DNA of 8,180 bases. Origin: Bacillota bacterium (lineage in GTDB: Bacteria; Bacillota; Peptococcia; Peptococcales; Peptococcaceae). The DNA lies in NCBI GenBank assembly GCA_023443145.1, contig JAEZVS010000067.1, forward strand, positions 1-8,180, given 5' to 3'. Under the pieces are notes generated by a model, which saw nothing but the letters and a program-made list of their open reading frames with translations, did not search any database and was not told the origin of the DNA. Within the stretch, counting starts at the first letter, position 1; each line of letters opens with the position of its first letter. Positions 1 through 6,649 of the stretch are shown piece by piece. The translations under genes were made by a program, and so were the position numbers.

Positions 1-992
1 GCCGTGCGCAGCTGCTTTCTCTGATGCGCACTCAACCACGCACCTAAGGTGTTCCCCAAATGCAGCGGCGGATAAGCAATGGTCAGAAAATCGTCCAACC
101 CGGCCTCGTATTCGGTGAGTGCCACCATATCCACTGCCGGACATATGTCACGATCAAATCCGTCAAAGGCGGGATTGGCCATCGCTTGGGTGATTTCACG
201 GGCGCGGTCGGCGCGAAAATTAAAAAAGATCAGCCCGTCATCATCGTGTACGACGCCTAAAGGCGCGCCATCTTTATCGGTCATGACGGTCGGTTCCACA
301 AATTCATCGTAAATGCCGGCTTCATAACTGTTTTGAATGGCTTCCGAGACACTTGCAGCCTTCTTGCCTTCTCCTTTCACCAACATCGTCCAAGCCCGCT
401 GTACCCGTTCATAACGTTTGTCACGGTCCATAGCATAATAGCGTCCGCAAATGGATGCAATCCGACCCGAATGCTCTTGATTGAGATGCGCTTCCAAATT
501 TCTCAAGTACGCTGCCGCGCTGTCAGGCGGCACGTCTCGCCCGTCTAAAAACGCGTGGACAAAAATATTTTGAATGCCATGGGCTTTGGCCATGGATAAA
601 AGAGCCAGCAGGTGATCTTGATGAGAATGAACCCCGCCATCAGAAAGTAAGCCCATCAGATGCAAGGACGTGTTTTTCTTCTGCACGCGCGTCATCAATG
701 CCGATAAAGCGTCATTTTTAAAAAATGTACCATCGGCAATATCACGATCAATACGCAGTAAGTCTTGATAAACCACGCGACCGGCGCCCAAATTTAAGTG
801 CCCAACCTCCGAATTGCCCTGTTGACCTGCCGGCAGGCCGACATCCTCACCGCTGGTTGATAGGACGCTGTGGGGACAATCGGCAAAAAGACGATCAAGA
901 TGCGGGGTCTCAGCCAAAGACACCGCATTTGTCGGTCCATCGGCTGCCAATCCCCAACCATCTAAAATACAAAGAAGCACAGGCTTAGCCAC
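1..992 (-). CDS. gpmI: 2,3-bisphosphoglycerate-independent phosphoglycerate mutase, C-terminus cut off by window
   Basis: Cytosolic enzyme that interconverts 3-phosphoglycerate and 2-phosphoglycerate through a phosphoserine intermediate, normally with two Mn2+ ions. The 330 visible residues cover about two thirds of a family member of about 510. Metal-ligand Asp11 lies in the N-terminal LDGWG motif. The catalytic serine is Ser61 in GNSEVGH (59-65). SDGGVHSH (117-124), DGRD (150-153), GRYYAMDRDKRYERV and the phosphate-binding NFRADRARE follow in family order, and the reading frame is intact to the window edge. The start is a GTG at 992-990. No in-frame ATG occurs until about residue 100, which is past the active-site serine, and AAAGGA lies 10 bases upstream (1003-1008). 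The GTG overlaps the tpiA stop by 8 bases, so the two genes are probably translationally coupled. Eno commonly follows in such clusters, but that part lies outside the window. The identification is secure. Confidence 0.97.
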   Translation of the reverse strand, partial: MAKPVLLCILDGWGLAADGPTNAVSLAETPHLDRLFADCPHSVLSTSGEDVGLPAGQQGNSEVGHLNLGAGRVVYQDLLRIDRDIADGTFFKNDALSALMTRVQKKNTSLHLMGLLSDGGVHSHQDHLLALLSMAKAHGIQNIFVHAFLDGRDVPPDSAAAYLRNLEAHLNQEHSGRIASICGRYYAMDRDKRYERVQRAWTMLVKGEGKKAASVSEAIQNSYEAGIYDEFVEPTVMTDKDGAPLGVVHDDDGLIFFNFRADRAREITQAMANPAFDGFDRDICPAVDMVALTEYEAGLDDFLTIAYPPLHLGNTLGAWLSAHQRKQLRT

Positions 993-1746
993 TGATCCCA
1001 CATCCTTTTTCGATAAGTGCCGCGAAATCAGCAGGATCTAGAGAAGCTCCGCCCACGAGGGCACCGTCCACGTTTGCTTGGGCCAGAAAATCGCCCGCAT
1101 TAGCCGCTTTAACGCTGCCGCCGTAAAGAATGCGTGCAGATTGCCCCGCTTCTTCTCCCAATAAATCGGACAACGCCTGACGAAGCGCAACTGCCATGGC
1201 CTCTGCATCAGCGGCGGTGGCCGTCCGTCCGGTGCCGATGGCCCAAACCGGCTCATAAGCCACCACCAGTTCTGCGGGACGTTCCTCTTTCGACAAATTG
1301 GCGAATACTGCCTTCAACTGAGCCACTGTAAAGGCTTCGGCCTCTCCCGCTTCACGCACATCCAGGGCTTCTCCCACGCAGAGCACCGGTGTGAGTCCGT
1401 TTTTCACACAGGCCACAAATTTTTGCCGTAAAAAGTCATCGTTTTCTCCAAATAGAGCGCGCCTTTCCGAGTGCCCCACAAGCACATAACGCACACCAAC
1501 GTCCACAAGCATTGCCGGCGAAATTTCACCGGTAAATGCGCCTTTGGGCTCTGAATGCACATTTTGAGCCCCCAGCGCCACTTTCTTTTCTTTAAGGGCC
1601 CCAGAGACGGTGCCAAGTGCAGTAAAAGGCGGAAAAATGGCTACATCTGCTTCAGAGGCCGGCACAAAGGAGTCAATAAAAGCAAGAGCTTCTGTCGAAG
1701 TTTTATGCATCTTCCAATTGGCCATAAAGAGAGGGATTCTAGGCAT
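985..1746 (-). CDS. tpiA: Triose-phosphate isomerase
   Basis: Interconverts dihydroxyacetone phosphate and glyceraldehyde 3-phosphate in glycolysis and gluconeogenesis; a cytosolic TIM-barrel enzyme that normally acts as a dimer. The 253 residues match the usual length of about 250. The active-site residues are all visible: Asn10 and Lys12 in ANWKMHK, His92 in GHSERR, the general base Glu165 in AYEPVWAIGTG (163-173, including the loop-6 hinge), and the phosphate-gripping YGGSV (208-212) and GALVGGASL (228-236). Two in-frame starts lie further upstream (1767 and ATG at 1752). I chose the ATG at 1746 because GGGAGG (1753-1758) sits exactly 6 bases before it, whereas it abuts or lies inside the others. 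The chosen start also gives the normal N-terminus MPRIPLFMANWK. The ATG overlaps the pgk stop by 8 bases, pointing to coupled translation. Confidence 0.98.
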   Translation of the reverse strand: MPRIPLFMANWKMHKTSTEALAFIDSFVPASEADVAIFPPFTALGTVSGALKEKKVALGAQNVHSEPKGAFTGEISPAMLVDVGVRYVLVGHSERRALFGENDDFLRQKFVACVKNGLTPVLCVGEALDVREAGEAEAFTVAQLKAVFANLSKEERPAELVVAYEPVWAIGTGRTATAADAEAMAVALRQALSDLLGEEAGQSARILYGGSVKAANAGDFLAQANVDGALVGGASLDPADFAALIEKGCGISG

Positions 1747-2941
1747 TGTCATCCTCCCTTTCTTCAATCACCGCTAGGCCCGGCAGAATGCGTCCTTCTA
1801 AGAAATTCAGAGAAGCTCCGCCGCCGGTTGAAATGTGATCCACAGCATCGGAAAGACCGGCTTTGTGAACCGCCGCCACCGAGTCACCGCCGCCAATAAT
1901 TGTATAACCGGAGCAATCGGCCACTGCCTGTGCCAATTCAAAAGTGCCCTGCGCAAACGCTTCTATTTCAAACACACCCATGGGTCCATTCCAAAAAATG
2001 GTTTGCGCATCTTGTAGAGCATCGGCATATTGGCGACGGGTCTTGGGGCCGATGTCCAAGGCCATTTCGCCGTCAGGAATGGCGGCCGCATCACATACGT
2101 GGGCAGAGGCTTCATCATCAAGGCCGGAAGACGCCACCACATCTGTTGGCAAGAGAAAACGTTTGCCTGTTTCGGCCACTTTATCCAGAATCGCCCGCGC
2201 CACGTCCAATTTATCTTTTTCCACCAAAGAAGCCTTCATATCCAGGCCTTGGGCTGCCAGGAAAGTGTTGGCCATCCCGCCGCCAATGATGAGCACGTCC
2301 GCAGTCTTAAGCAGGCTTTCAATAACGCCAATTTTATCGGATATTTTTGCCCCGCCCACAATGGCCACAAAGGGGCGCGTAGGACGGATGACGGCACGTG
2401 CCAATGCGCTCAGCTCATTTTTAATGAGAAAACCGGCCACTGTCGGCAAGAAATGACCAATCCCCTCTGTGGAACAATGGGCGCGATGGGCAGTCCCAAA
2501 GGCATCGTTTACAAAAAGATCCCCATATTGCGCCATTTCCCGCGCGAAAGCCATATCATTTTTTTCCTCTTCCGGATGGAAGCGCACATTTTCCAACATG
2601 AGCACATCACCATCTTGAAGAGCCGCTACTTTTTCGCGCACCGCATCACCCACGCAGTCGTCTAATTTCTCAACCGGCTTACCCAAATGTTTCGCAAGGC
2701 ATGCGGCCACCACATCCAGGCGCATATCATCGCACACTTTGCCTTTGGGGCGACCCAGATGGCTCATCACCACCACCCGTGCCCCGTGATCGATTAAATA
2801 TCTGATGGTAGGCAAGGCCTTGACGATACGCTCGTCATCAGTGATGGCACCTGTTTCTTTATGCCGTGGCACATTAAAATCCACACGGAGCAGCACACGT
2901 TTTCCACGCAACTCACAATCTTCGATGGTTTTCTTTCCCAT
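1739..2941 (-). CDS. pgk: Phosphoglycerate kinase
   Basis: Transfers the acyl phosphate of 1,3-bisphosphoglycerate to ADP, the first ATP-yielding step of glycolysis; cytosolic monomer. At 400 residues it has standard bacterial length. The N-terminal substrate domain shows DFNVP (21-25), SHLGRPKG (60-67), the LENVRFHPEEEKND region, and DAFGTAHRAHCST. The nucleotide domain shows VAIVGGAKISDKI, IGGGMANTF, WNGPMGVFE, GGGDS (350-354) and STGGGAS (371-377). The ATG at 2941 has a near-perfect AAGGAGG (2947-2953) 5 bases upstream. A TTG at 2962 is also in frame but would lie on the wrong side of that site. The gene follows whiA after 62 bases that contain its own promoter. Many Bacillota have gapA immediately upstream of pgk; here it is missing. 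The stop overlaps the tpiA start. Confidence 0.98.
   Translation of the reverse strand: MGKKTIEDCELRGKRVLLRVDFNVPRHKETGAITDDERIVKALPTIRYLIDHGARVVVMSHLGRPKGKVCDDMRLDVVAACLAKHLGKPVEKLDDCVGDAVREKVAALQDGDVLMLENVRFHPEEEKNDMAFAREMAQYGDLFVNDAFGTAHRAHCSTEGIGHFLPTVAGFLIKNELSALARAVIRPTRPFVAIVGGAKISDKIGVIESLLKTADVLIIGGGMANTFLAAQGLDMKASLVEKDKLDVARAILDKVAETGKRFLLPTDVVASSGLDDEASAHVCDAAAIPDGEMALDIGPKTRRQYADALQDAQTIFWNGPMGVFEIEAFAQGTFELAQAVADCSGYTIIGGGDSVAAVHKAGLSDAVDHISTGGGASLNFLEGRILPGLAVIEEREDDNA
1753..1758 (-). promoter_or_regulatory. Ribosome binding site that fixes the tpiA start
   Basis: GGGAGG read on the minus strand lies inside the last codons of pgk and 6 bases before the ATG at 1746. It has zero spacing to the alternative ATG at 1752 and lies downstream of the candidate start at 1767, so it supports only the start at 1746. 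Confidence 0.85.
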
Positions 2942-2967
2942 AATGTCCTCCTTGTGCGTCAAATTTA

Positions 2968-3001
2968 ATTATATTATACGCACACTTTACACTCTATGCA
3001 A
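2968..3001 (-). promoter_or_regulatory. Predicted sigma-A promoter for pgk-tpiA-gpmI
   Basis: In the whiA-pgk gap, read on the minus strand, a perfect -10 hexamer TATAAT (2973-2978) lies 17 bases after TTGCAT (2996-3001), which matches only three of six bases of the -35 consensus. A second TATAAT (2968-2973) overlaps the first by one base, giving TATAATATAAT. The inferred transcription start near 2966 leaves a leader of about 25 bases with no room for a riboswitch or attenuator. The spacer contains two AGTGT copies 7 bases apart (2989-2993 and 2982-2986), a possible but unproven regulator site. Confidence 0.65.
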
Positions 3002-3003
3002 TA

Positions 3004-3966
3004 TCATGACTCCCGTTTTCCCTCTTGTATGCGGCGCAAATCATCGCCTATTTCCTCCAAACGACGCATACGATGATTGACGCCACTTTTGCCCACAGGC
3101 GGGTCACAAAGTTCACCCAACTCTTTTAAGCTGGCTTCGGGAGATGCCAAGCGCACCTTCGCCACCTGCTCCAAAGATGGCGGTAGCTTATCCAGACCCA
3201 TTTCTTTTTGAATAAGCAAGATGGTTTGCACTTGCCGCATTGCTGCATCAATAGACTTATTCATATTAGCCGTCTCGCAATTGACCAATCGGTTCACTTG
3301 GTTGCGCATGTCTTTTGACACGCGCACGTTTTCCAAAGCCATGACAGCTTCATGGGCGCCAATTAAAGCTAAAAAGTCACTGATTTGTTCACTTTCTTTT
3401 AAATAAACCACACAATTTTCTTTGCGATAGCTCATGCGCAAAGAAATACCGTAACCTTCCATCAAATTGGCCAGGTCTTTGGCATATTCTTCGCTTTGGG
3501 TCACCAATTCCAAGTGATAGCTTCTCTGGGGATCGGTCGTGGAGCCGCTGCCCAAAAAGGCACCGCGCAAATATGCTCTCCGAAGCTCATCACGCAAAGT
3601 AAATTCCGGGGCAATATCGGGTCGAAACAACATGCCATCTTCATTCATCATGCCCAGTGTTTGCAGCACCGAGCGCAGGCGCGGTTGTGACGGCATATGT
3701 ACCACATAGCGAATGTTTTTTTTCAGTCTGGTGCGCCGCTGTATGTCAATACGCGCTTGCACATGGAAAATCTCGCGCAACCAACTGTACGCTTGGCGCG
3801 CCACAGCAGCATTCTCTGAAACCAGCTCTAATGATATGCGCTTGCCGCTGCCAATTAAAATGCTGCCATCCATGCGTACAAGTCCTGCCAATTCAGCCAC
3901 TTTCTCGGCTTCTGTTTCCGGTTGAATCCGCACCAGTTCATTTTTAATATCGTTTGAATAGCTCAC
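3004..3966 (-). CDS. whiA: WhiA, sporulation/cell-division DNA-binding protein
   Basis: Homologue of the WhiA protein conserved across Gram-positive bacteria. In Streptomyces it acts with WhiB to control sporulation septation, and in Bacillus subtilis it affects cell division and chromosome segregation. The 320 residues fit the family length. The N-terminal half is a degenerate LAGLIDADG homing-endonuclease fold: the first motif is LAGLVRMDGS (26-35) and the second is around 129-146 (RRAYLRGAFLGSGS). The C-terminal part carries the conserved NCETANMNKSIDAA stretch and a helix-turn-helix at about 279-306 (SLKELGELCDPPVGKSGVNHR). The GTG start gives the family-typical SYSNDIKNEL N-terminus, with GGGAGG (3977-3982) 10 bases upstream. 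The GTG overlaps the yvcK stop as GTGA, which implies translational coupling. The order rapZ-yvcK-whiA is classic for Bacillota. Confidence 0.96.
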   Translation of the reverse strand: MSYSNDIKNELVRIQPETEAEKVAELAGLVRMDGSILIGSGKRISLELVSENAAVARQAYSWLREIFHVQARIDIQRRTRLKKNIRYVVHMPSQPRLRSVLQTLGMMNEDGMLFRPDIAPEFTLRDELRRAYLRGAFLGSGSTTDPQRSYHLELVTQSEEYAKDLANLMEGYGISLRMSYRKENCVVYLKESEQISDFLALIGAHEAVMALENVRVSKDMRNQVNRLVNCETANMNKSIDAAMRQVQTILLIQKEMGLDKLPPSLEQVAKVRLASPEASLKELGELCDPPVGKSGVNHRMRRLEEIGDDLRRIQEGKRES

Positions 3967-5321
3967 GTTCGATGATCCTCCCGACCTCGAATAAGGTGGA
4001 AATCCCACAGGGATTTTAAAAATCCGCGTTTGCGGCGGAAAGATGTGTCTTCATATAAGGTCACCATAATGGCGTGGGCCAATCGATCAGCATCATGGCG
4101 ATATGGATTTTCTTTCGACACCAAAGGCAGGCGCACCAGCTCTGAGTGCATCGCAGACACCGCATCTTCATCCGCAATCACATGCTCGGCGCCCATGGTC
4201 AAAAAATCGGCTAAAGTAACTTCACCGCTTGTGGTGCCGTCATCTGCCAGACAATAGTCAATCATTCCCGGCGCACTGTGATGCACAATGGCTGCCAGAT
4301 GATCCGACACGGTATAACCATCGGTCTCACCAGGCTGAGTCATTACATTGGCAATATAAAAGATGCGTGCCGAACTTTTTTCAAGGGCGTCCACCACGCC
4401 TTTCACGCAAAGATTGGGAATCACGCTGGTATAAAGACTGCCCGGGCCCAAAATGATGGCATCGGCCTCTTGGATCGCCTCCAGCACCTCTTCCATGACT
4501 TGAGCATTGGCGGGACGCACCGACAATTTTTCGATGACACCGCCACTTTTGGCGATGTTACATTCCCCCACCATTTTGCGCCCATCCCGCAGCTTCGCCA
4601 CCAGAGTAAGCGGCACATGCGTTATGGGCAGCACCCGTCCGTTGATGTGCAGCACTTGTCCGATAGAAGATATGGCATCTTGAAAATTGCCTTGTACAGC
4701 CGTGAGTCCCAAAAGGAGTAAATTACCCAAACTGTGCCCTTTTAGACCATCACCCTTTGCAAAACGGTAACTGAACAATTTTTCCATGATGTCTTCTTCG
4801 TCGGCAAGAGCCACGATACAGCTTCGAATATCGCCTACAGGAATGACATCAAATTCTTCACGCAGACGACCGCTGGAGCCGCCATCATCACCCACGGTGA
4901 CGGCTGCAGTAATATTGGCGGTGTAATGCTTCAGCCCTTTTAGGAGCACGCCCAAGCCGGTGCCTCCGCCAATCACGACAATCTTAGGCCCCTGGGCCAG
5001 GCTGGTGTTTTCGTAATAGTGATCCAAACCTGCCTGTCCACGGGTCACATTTTGATAATGTGTAGAGATCTTTAAGACACAGTATACAAAGGCCAATATG
5101 CCAATAAACACACAAACCAGACCTTGCTCAAAGGAAAGGTCTGGAAAATTGCGCTGCATAAAATGCACGGCATCATATGTAAATTGTTTGGCCGCAGGAT
5201 TATTGACCATTGACCAAAGCCCGAGAATAATCAAACCCAACGCCACACCGCCAAAAAGAGCCCAGCGCTTGAGACCCAAACCCGGGTATAGCCATTTCAT
5301 CACATGTTTCGGCGCTTTCAA
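3963..5321 (-). CDS. yvcK: GlmR/YvcK-type gluconeogenesis factor with N-terminal membrane anchor
   Basis: Member of the CofD-like YvcK family. B. subtilis GlmR (YvcK) binds UDP-GlcNAc and stimulates GlmS, steering carbon into peptidoglycan precursors; it is needed for growth on gluconeogenic carbon sources. The core begins at about residue 113 and shows GGGTGLGVLLKGLK (118-131), GDDGGSSGRLR (144-154), PVGDIR (161-166), HSLGNLLL and LGPGSLYTSV. Ahead of it lies an extension of about 110 residues with two hydrophobic segments (about 20-39 and 68-85), separated by a loop and preceded by Lys/Arg-rich sequence. This predicts N-in, a short outside loop, and a cytoplasmic catalytic domain. The protein has 452 residues against roughly 320 for the soluble B. 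subtilis protein. The TTG start at 5321 is supported by GGAGGTGG 6 bases upstream; the next ATG (5300) is too far from it. Confidence 0.95.
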   Translation of the reverse strand: MKAPKHVMKWLYPGLGLKRWALFGGVALGLIILGLWSMVNNPAAKQFTYDAVHFMQRNFPDLSFEQGLVCVFIGILAFVYCVLKISTHYQNVTRGQAGLDHYYENTSLAQGPKIVVIGGGTGLGVLLKGLKHYTANITAAVTVGDDGGSSGRLREEFDVIPVGDIRSCIVALADEEDIMEKLFSYRFAKGDGLKGHSLGNLLLLGLTAVQGNFQDAISSIGQVLHINGRVLPITHVPLTLVAKLRDGRKMVGECNIAKSGGVIEKLSVRPANAQVMEEVLEAIQEADAIILGPGSLYTSVIPNLCVKGVVDALEKSSARIFYIANVMTQPGETDGYTVSDHLAAIVHHSAPGMIDYCLADDGTTSGEVTLADFLTMGAEHVIADEDAVSAMHSELVRLPLVSKENPYRHDADRLAHAIMVTLYEDTSFRRKRGFLKSLWDFHLIRGREDHRT

Positions 5322-5327
5322 TTAAGA

Positions 5328-5335
5328 CCACCTCC
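5328..5335 (-). promoter_or_regulatory. Ribosome binding site supporting the TTG start of yvcK
   Basis: GGAGGTGG read on the minus strand is highly complementary to the 16S rRNA tail and lies 6 bases before TTG at 5321. The first in-frame ATG is 27 bases from the site, so the TTG is the better start. Confidence 0.85.
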
Positions 5336-5337
5336 GT

Positions 5338-5355
5338 TCAGTGATCTCAGTGATC
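5338..5355 (-). repeat. Perfect 9-base tandem duplication across the rapZ stop codon
   Basis: Read on the minus strand, GATCACTGA occurs twice back to back (5347-5355 and 5338-5346). The first copy encodes the last two residues, Asp-His, and the TGA stop of rapZ. The second copy is in frame and repeats Asp-His-stop. It therefore supplies a backup stop codon six bases downstream. Confidence 0.9.
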
Positions 5356-6204
5356 GCGATGGTTAACCATGGTGCGATAACCTGCCTGTTCCAAGGCGTC
5401 GCCCAGCGCAATGGCCAGCGCAATGGAGCGGTGTTGACCGCCGGTGCAGCCAATGCCGATGGACAGATGGCTCTTGCCCTCATTTTGATAGAGCGGCAAC
5501 AAATAGAAGATCATCTCTTGAAGTTTTTGTAAAAACGAACGTGCCTCAGGATTGGCAAAAATATAATCTCTCACCGCTTCATCGCGACCTGTCAAACTGC
5601 GCAGCTCCGGCACATAAAAAGGGTTTTTCAAAAAACGTACATCCATGATGATATCGGCATCAATGGGCACCCCATGTTTAAAACCAAAAGACATGACACT
5701 GACGCTGATGGCATTTTCCCTATCGTTCCAACGACTTAAAAGAGCGTCACGCAAGTCTTTATTGCTATAGGCCGATGTATCTATAATATCATCGGCCATT
5801 TTCCGTAAAGCAGCAAGTTTTGCACGTTCACGGTCGATTCCCGTTAAAAGGGAGCCATCTTGACTTTGGGGATGAGAACGGCGTGTTTCTTTAAACCGAC
5901 GCACCAAAACTTCTTCGGAAGCTTCCAAAAATAAAATGCGGTATGAAATCCCCAAGGCACGCAAATAAGCGAGCGCTTCATCAATCCCGTCCAGGAACGA
6001 CTCGCCACGCAAGTCGACCACCAAACACACACGGGTGATGCTGCCCTCGCTCTGTAGAATAAGTTCTGCAAAGCGGGATATGAGCGGTGCCGGCAAGTTG
6101 TCTACACAAAAGAAGCCAATGTCTTCCAACACTTTGCTGGCCTGCGTTTTGCCGGCACCTGAGAGCCCGGTTATAATTAAAAATTCACGCTCAGACTGAC
6201 CCAT
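5347..6204 (-). CDS. rapZ: RapZ/YvcJ nucleotide-binding protein (RNase adapter family)
   Basis: P-loop protein of the RapZ/YvcJ family. In E. coli RapZ guides RNase E to the GlmZ small RNA and so controls GlmS. In B. subtilis YvcJ binds and hydrolyses nucleotides and affects competence; the RNA-adapter role is not established in Bacillota. With the start at 6204 the protein has 285 residues, the usual length. Walker A is GLSGAGKT (13-20), followed by CVDNLP (33-38), a Walker B-like VVDLRGESF (62-70), DVRFLKNPFYVPELR, and the C-terminal signature GCTGGQHRS (252-260). The start is uncertain by two codons: AAGGGG (6213-6218) is 2 bases from ATG 6210, 5 from GTG 6207 and 8 from ATG 6204. The last is preferred. 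The gene follows the small membrane protein after 30 bases and precedes yvcK by 25. Confidence 0.95.
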   Translation of the reverse strand: MGQSEREFLIITGLSGAGKTQASKVLEDIGFFCVDNLPAPLISRFAELILQSEGSITRVCLVVDLRGESFLDGIDEALAYLRALGISYRILFLEASEEVLVRRFKETRRSHPQSQDGSLLTGIDRERAKLAALRKMADDIIDTSAYSNKDLRDALLSRWNDRENAISVSVMSFGFKHGVPIDADIIMDVRFLKNPFYVPELRSLTGRDEAVRDYIFANPEARSFLQKLQEMIFYLLPLYQNEGKSHLSIGIGCTGGQHRSIALAIALGDALEQAGYRTMVNHRDH

Positions 6205-6234
6205 CACCATATCCCCTTAATGCTAACTTAATAT

Positions 6235-6582
6235 TTACGCTTCAATAGCACGAGATGCACGCCACATAATGTAACGGCCGCTCAGGCAAGGTTCACGATT
6301 TAAAAGCAAGGTTTCTTGTTTGTCGTTAATGAAGAAGTATCCTTCGCCCACTTGATCGGCTTTATTCCAGCCGTTGCGAGCAACCCAATCCATGAGCATA
6401 TCTTCACTTTTGCTCGTGTTTTTGCACAAATAAACCAGTGCACCGTCTTGATCCAGGCGCACAAAAAGATCGCCCTGAGGTTTTTCCAGATCAATGATCC
6501 CTTTGACCAGTTCTTTTTTTACAAAGCCCACGGCGCCGGCAGCACCGAGCAACAGGGTTAAGCCAATAACTCTTTTTTTCAT
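6235..6582 (-). CDS. Small membrane-anchored protein of unknown function, first gene of the rapZ operon
   Basis: I do not recognise this 115-residue protein. A basic start (MKKR) precedes one hydrophobic segment (about residues 5-21, rich in Leu, Gly, Ala and Val), then KKELVKG. This suggests a single membrane anchor or an uncleaved signal; no clear signal-peptidase site is visible, and positive charges on both sides make orientation unsure. The remaining soluble domain of about 90 residues is polar and has one Trp-containing stretch, DWVARNGWNKADQVGEGYFF (65-84), followed by a strand-like TLLLNREP and a C-terminal RYIMWRASR. It has only two cysteines (53 and 99). The ATG has a perfect AAGGAGG (6591-6597) 8 bases upstream and a plausible promoter, so it is very likely expressed. 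It lies 30 bases before rapZ on the same strand, suggesting co-transcription; this position is not part of the classic rapZ-yvcK-whiA set as I know it. Confidence 0.85.
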   Translation of the reverse strand: MKKRVIGLTLLLGAAGAVGFVKKELVKGIIDLEKPQGDLFVRLDQDGALVYLCKNTSKSEDMLMDWVARNGWNKADQVGEGYFFINDKQETLLLNREPCLSGRYIMWRASRAIEA

Positions 6583-6620
6583 CTAAAATTCCTCCTTAAA
6601 TGACTGATGTTGCTGCTTTC

Positions 6621-6649
6621 ATCATACCATCTTTTCAGACAAACGTCAT
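6621..6649 (-). promoter_or_regulatory. Predicted promoter of the small-gene-rapZ-yvcK-whiA operon
   Basis: On the minus strand, TATGAT (6621-6626) preceded by TGG forms an extended -10 element. It lies 17 bases from ATGACG (6644-6649), which matches four of six -35 consensus bases. The inferred start near 6614 gives a leader of about 30 bases before the ATG at 6582. Confidence 0.55.

Noticed and set aside
60..988. Several plus-strand open frames in the first kilobase
   Set aside because: The minus strand carries one uninterrupted gpmI frame with all active-site motifs across this interval, so the plus-strand frames are shadows.
1944..2456. 170-codon open frame on the plus strand antisense to pgk, with other overlapping plus-strand frames at 1900-2665
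   Set aside because: It lies wholly within a fully conserved pgk on the other strand, has no matching ribosome binding site that I can see, and its translation resembles no domain I know. It is a shadow frame.
2942..3003. CcpA cre site in the pgk promoter
   Set aside because: No stretch has the conserved central CG with flanking TG and CA in the right places.
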